Origin: Andeanibacterium sp035497315 | GTDB lineage: Bacteria > Pseudomonadota > Alphaproteobacteria > Sphingomonadales > Sphingomonadaceae | Assembly: GCA_035497315.1 (NCBI GenBank) | Contig: DATJDU010000079.1 | Span: 11,408 to 75,407 of the forward strand | Length of the DNA stretch: 64,000 nt | Direction of reading: 5' to 3' | Shown here: piece by piece, positions 61,624-64,000 of the stretch | Layout of the letters: every line of letters starts with the position of its first letter | Numbering within the stretch: the stretch's first letter is position 1 | Position numbers and translations under genes: made by a program | Notes under the pieces: generated by a model | Seen by the model: the letters and a program-made list of their open reading frames with translations, nothing else | What the model was told of the DNA's origin: nothing | Databases searched by the model: none

Positions 61624-63138
61624 TCAATAACGTGTTTCGAAAGTGACCCGCACAGCCCGCTCGCCATTGGCGGGAACGGGCACGGTCCATTTGCGACGAT
61701 CGGCGTTGAGTTGTTCGCCCGGTACATCCTCGCTCACCACGCGGTAATCGCGGCCCCACCAGCCACGATCGAGGCCGTTCTGGAACAATTCGACATTCAC
61801 CGGCTGCGCCTTCGCATTGGTGAGGGTGTAGCGCATGGTGGTGCGATAGAAGGTGACGGGCCGCTCCGCCTCGCCCCGCACTTCGCTGCCATCTTCCTTG
61901 ATCACGCGCCAGCGGGCGGATTTCTCCCATTCGGCGCCAGTGATCTTTTCACGCTTTTCCACCTCGGCCTTCACGAAGATGTCGAAGGCGTCGCCGGTGG
62001 TCAGCGTCAACTCGCTGCCCATCGGAGTGTGGCCGATCTGGTTCTCGCCGATGAATTGCGGCGTGCCCTTGCTGTCGCGCTGATAGAAACGAACGGTGCC
62101 AGCAGGCAGCGCATCGCCCAGCCCGCCTTCCTTGGAGGAGGAAAAGGCGATCTGGCTGGAGACATTGCGCGGAGTCCCGTCGCTCTGCAGCCAGCCGACA
62201 TTGAAACCATAGACCTTGCGTGCGGGAACGGCCTGCACATCGAGGAAGCTGACCTGCTTGGTCTGGTTGTTGGCAATCGTGGTGCGTCCATCGATCGGGT
62301 AGAGGTAGAAATCCCCCAGCTGCTCGCGGTCGGCGGTTTCCGTGCCCGGCACGAAAGAGCCGCGCGGCGCGGAAACCGGCCGGGGCGAGGCATAGCGCGG
62401 ATTATAGCCGCTATTGCTGCTGGAAGGACTGCCCGCCACCAGCAATGTCTTCGCATTGTCGAAAGTGGTGCCGGTGCTGTTGGTCAGCGTCACCCAGCCC
62501 TGCACGTCCACCGTGCCCTTACCCTCGTCATAGAGAGCGACATAGTCCGACGACCAGCCAAGGCCGGGGGTGAGATAGCGGATCGAAGCAGGGCGATTGC
62601 CCCCGCGCGCGCTGTCCACCGTTACGGAAAGCGTCGGCCGGGCGCGCAGATTCGGCGGCACACCGTCGAAGATCACCCGCACCGGCAGGCCGTCGTCGCG
62701 CAGCACCTCGATCCGGTCCCCGATCCGGATCACCACGCCGCCGGCAGTGGAGAGCACTGTCGCCCGCTCGCGGGTTTCCTGCCCCGTGGCGGGATTGGTG
62801 CGCAGCAGGGTGACGGTCTGGCCGATGGCCTTTTCCATCAGCTTGGTGGGGGTCAGCAGGTCGAAATCGAAGTTCTGCTCCACAATGCCGGTATCCGCCG
62901 CCGAGAAGCTGAGCGTTTCGGGCCGGATCATGGCCGACACATCGGGAAATTCGATCCGGCTGCGGCCATTGGCGATGGCGAGCTGGCGCACATCCTGCAC
63001 CAGTGCCTGGCCATTGTTGTAGATCGTAACCGAAACATCGCCCTGACCTCCGACAGCGGCAGTCGTCTGGGCAGAGGCGGGGAACTGGGTGGCTAGAAGC
63101 GCTGTAGTTACGGCGAGACGGGCGAAGTTGCGGATCAT
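61624..63138 (-). CDS. secreted DUF4139-domain protein (upstream copy)
   Basis: This 504-residue protein has a signal peptide (cleaved near PASAQTT, residue 24) and a DUF4139-type domain: NPATGQETRERATVL near 130, TLTNSTGTTFDNAKTLLVAG near 240, VSFLDVQAVPARKVYG near 320 and a C-terminal TMRYTLTNAKAQPVNVE. The final VRVTFETRY with aromatic end resembles a beta-sheet terminus. It is translated from ATG 63138 eight bases after AGGT. With the downstream gene it forms a tandem pair. Function unknown; envelope location is inferred. Confidence 0.82.
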   Translation of the reverse strand: MIRNFARLAVTTALLATQFPASAQTTAAVGGQGDVSVTIYNNGQALVQDVRQLAIANGRSRIEFPDVSAMIRPETLSFSAADTGIVEQNFDFDLLTPTKLMEKAIGQTVTLLRTNPATGQETRERATVLSTAGGVVIRIGDRIEVLRDDGLPVRVIFDGVPPNLRARPTLSVTVDSARGGNRPASIRYLTPGLGWSSDYVALYDEGKGTVDVQGWVTLTNSTGTTFDNAKTLLVAGSPSSSNSGYNPRYASPRPVSAPRGSFVPGTETADREQLGDFYLYPIDGRTTIANNQTKQVSFLDVQAVPARKVYGFNVGWLQSDGTPRNVSSQIAFSSSKEGGLGDALPAGTVRFYQRDSKGTPQFIGENQIGHTPMGSELTLTTGDAFDIFVKAEVEKREKITGAEWEKSARWRVIKEDGSEVRGEAERPVTFYRTTMRYTLTNAKAQPVNVELFQNGLDRGWWGRDYRVVSEDVPGEQLNADRRKWTVPVPANGERAVRVTFETRY

Positions 63139-63269
63139 GATCTGACCTACTCCCAAAGATGCGGGGTCCATACCCTTGACGTAGAGGTTTGCGCCCTGCG
63201 CGTTACCCTTCGATGAACGGAGGCATAAGGACGACGAACGGTGACATGATGTGTAACATCCAGCTGCTG

Positions 63270-63575
63270 CCGTCTCTGGGCAGATGCCGCTTGCCCCGGA
63301 CGAGCGCGGTGATGTGTAACCTTTACCGACCGGAAAACACGCTGTTTCGTGCAAGGCGGGCCACCCTTGTGTGGCGCGGTTTCAAGCCGTTTTTCGAGGC
63401 TGGATACGAGCCGATATGTCACCTTCCATTTCGGGTTTCCGTGCAGCCCTTGCAGGGTCGGAAAAGCCGGGCTGGAAAGGCACAATGCAGGGCGAAAGCA
63501 AGACGGGCCATCGCACAGGATAAACGCCATTTGCTGACCTGTAGGAAAGTGTTTTCCGACATGAGAGCAGGCAGG
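63270..63575 (-). repeat. dispersed intergenic repeat, copy R4
   Basis: R4 reads on the minus strand, in the 494-bp gap between the cckA end and the DUF4139 gene. Box A CCTACA starts at 63545, box B AAGGT (of GGAAGGTGACAT) at 63425 and box C AAGGT (of AAAGGTTACACA) at 63323. A-to-B is 120 bp and B-to-C is 102 bp. It is closest to R1, with 31 identical bases (63372-63402) and further similarity throughout. Two more TGTAAC/GTGACA motifs lie just after it (63240-63260). Confidence 0.8.
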
Positions 63576-63632
63576 ATGTGTCCGCCGCCGGCCATGCCCT
63601 TGCCTTCGCAGGGGCGAGCGCAGGCGGAAATT

Positions 63633-64000
63633 TCACCCCCGCGGCGCGCTCAGCACTTCGGCGACCTTGCCTGCGATCTGCTGGACGGAGAAGGGCTTGG
63701 GGAGGAAATACATATCCTCAAGATCGATCTCGTTACGCAGCTGTTCCTCGGCATAGCCGGACATGAACAGCACCGGCAGATGCGGTGCGATCTTGCGCAA
63801 TTCGCGGGCCATGGCGGGGCCGTCCATGGTGGGCATCACCACATCGCTTACCACAATGTCGAATTCGCCGCCCTCGCGCACCTTTTCCAGGCCTTCCTCG
63901 CCATCGCTGGCGGTAATGACGATATAGCCCTGCCGGGTGAGCGCCCGCTCGGCCACGGCGCGGACCATGTCCTCATCCTCCACCAGCAGGATGCGCCCGC
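63633..64000 (-). CDS. cckA: CckA-like hybrid histidine kinase, C-terminal receiver domain (partial)
   Basis: The last 120 or so codons of a minus-strand gene that runs off the right edge. The visible part is a complete receiver domain: LLVEDEDMVRAVAERAL, phosphorylated Asp in VSDVVMPTMDG, PVLFMSGYAEEQLR and FLPKPFSVQQI. The MSGYAEEQLR and LPKPFSVQQI patterns match the receiver of CckA, the hybrid kinase that feeds phosphate to ChpT and then CtrA/CpdR. CpdR is also in this window. The kinase domains are outside the window. Confidence 0.78.
   Translation of the reverse strand, partial: GRILLVEDEDMVRAVAERALTRQGYIVITASDGEEGLEKVREGGEFDIVVSDVVMPTMDGPAMARELRKIAPHLPVLFMSGYAEEQLRNEIDLEDMYFLPKPFSVQQIAGKVAEVLSAPRG

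Noticed and set aside
59861..63096. Long plus-strand frames opposite the DUF4139 pair
   Set aside because: They are shadow frames rich in His/Arg/Gly; the minus-strand genes have signal peptides and matching domains.

Overview
The window is a high-GC stretch of bacterial chromosome, almost entirely vertical housekeeping sequence. It points to an alphaproteobacterium of the order Sphingomonadales (Erythrobacteraceae/Novosphingobium-like). The reasons are: an F0 ATP synthase operon with duplicated b and b' subunits and no F1 genes, a CpdR-type receiver protein, the C-terminus of a CckA-like hybrid kinase, SOS boxes of the alphaproteobacterial form GTTC-N7-GTTC, a FYDLN-acid zinc-ribbon protein, and the gene order trpB-trpA-accD-folC. 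The genus is inference. I see no prophage, insertion sequence, CRISPR array, integrase or rRNA operon.

Layout. 1-5 kb: EmrA(partial)/EmrB efflux pair, a DUF2238 membrane protein, asd and an APC permease. 4.8-8.4 kb (minus): ffh-rpsP-rimM-trmD-rplS, followed by a tRNA-Ala and a FYDLN-acid protein. 9-15 kb (plus): aroA, a small membrane protein, cmk, a secreted hypothetical, rpsA, gloB. 15-18.4 kb (minus): a Rossmann oxidoreductase and atpI-atpB-atpE-b'-b. 18.5-22.4 kb (minus): ydbH-ynbE-ydbL, an envelope lipid-transport module. 22.5-30.7 kb: radC, a large DUF3857/transglutaminase/TPR protein, purB, lapA, pyrF, a lipoprotein, trpF and a small beta-barrel. 31-35.2 kb: trpB-trpA-accD-folC. 35.3-40.2 kb: an AmpG-like transporter, a small Cys/His protein, rluB-like, rsmD and an MHS transporter. 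40.3-47.2 kb: uvrD (with SOS box), a DEAD-box helicase, a D2HGDH-like flavoprotein and SapC. 47.3-51 kb: a candidate small RNA, N-formylglutamate amidohydrolase, cpdR, tRNA-Val and icd. 51.4-55 kb: two divergent CPA2 cation/proton antiporters. 55-64 kb: alaS, a methyltransferase, recA (with SOS box), two tandem DUF4139 secreted proteins and the end of cckA.

The most notable signal outside the genes is a family of four related intergenic repeats of about 260-330 bp (28662-28975 +, 37165-37422 +, 51053-51378 +, 63270-63575 -). They share three ordered boxes: TTTCCTACA, GGAAGGTNACA and AAAGGTKACA. The last two boxes are 101-102 bp apart in three copies and 192 bp apart in the fourth. They fill most of four of the seven gene-free gaps longer than 300 bp. 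I do not recognise them as a named family. A second notable signal is a compact candidate small RNA at 47331-47434, with a GAGA-capped hairpin flanked by CCTCCC-like motifs and a strong terminator.

Many operon joints are ATGA overlaps (trmD/rimM, aroA/small membrane protein/cmk, ydbH/ynbE, trpB/trpA/accD, rluB/rsmD), which suggests translational coupling. Protein functions were assigned by reading motifs and overall family resemblance; no database search was run.
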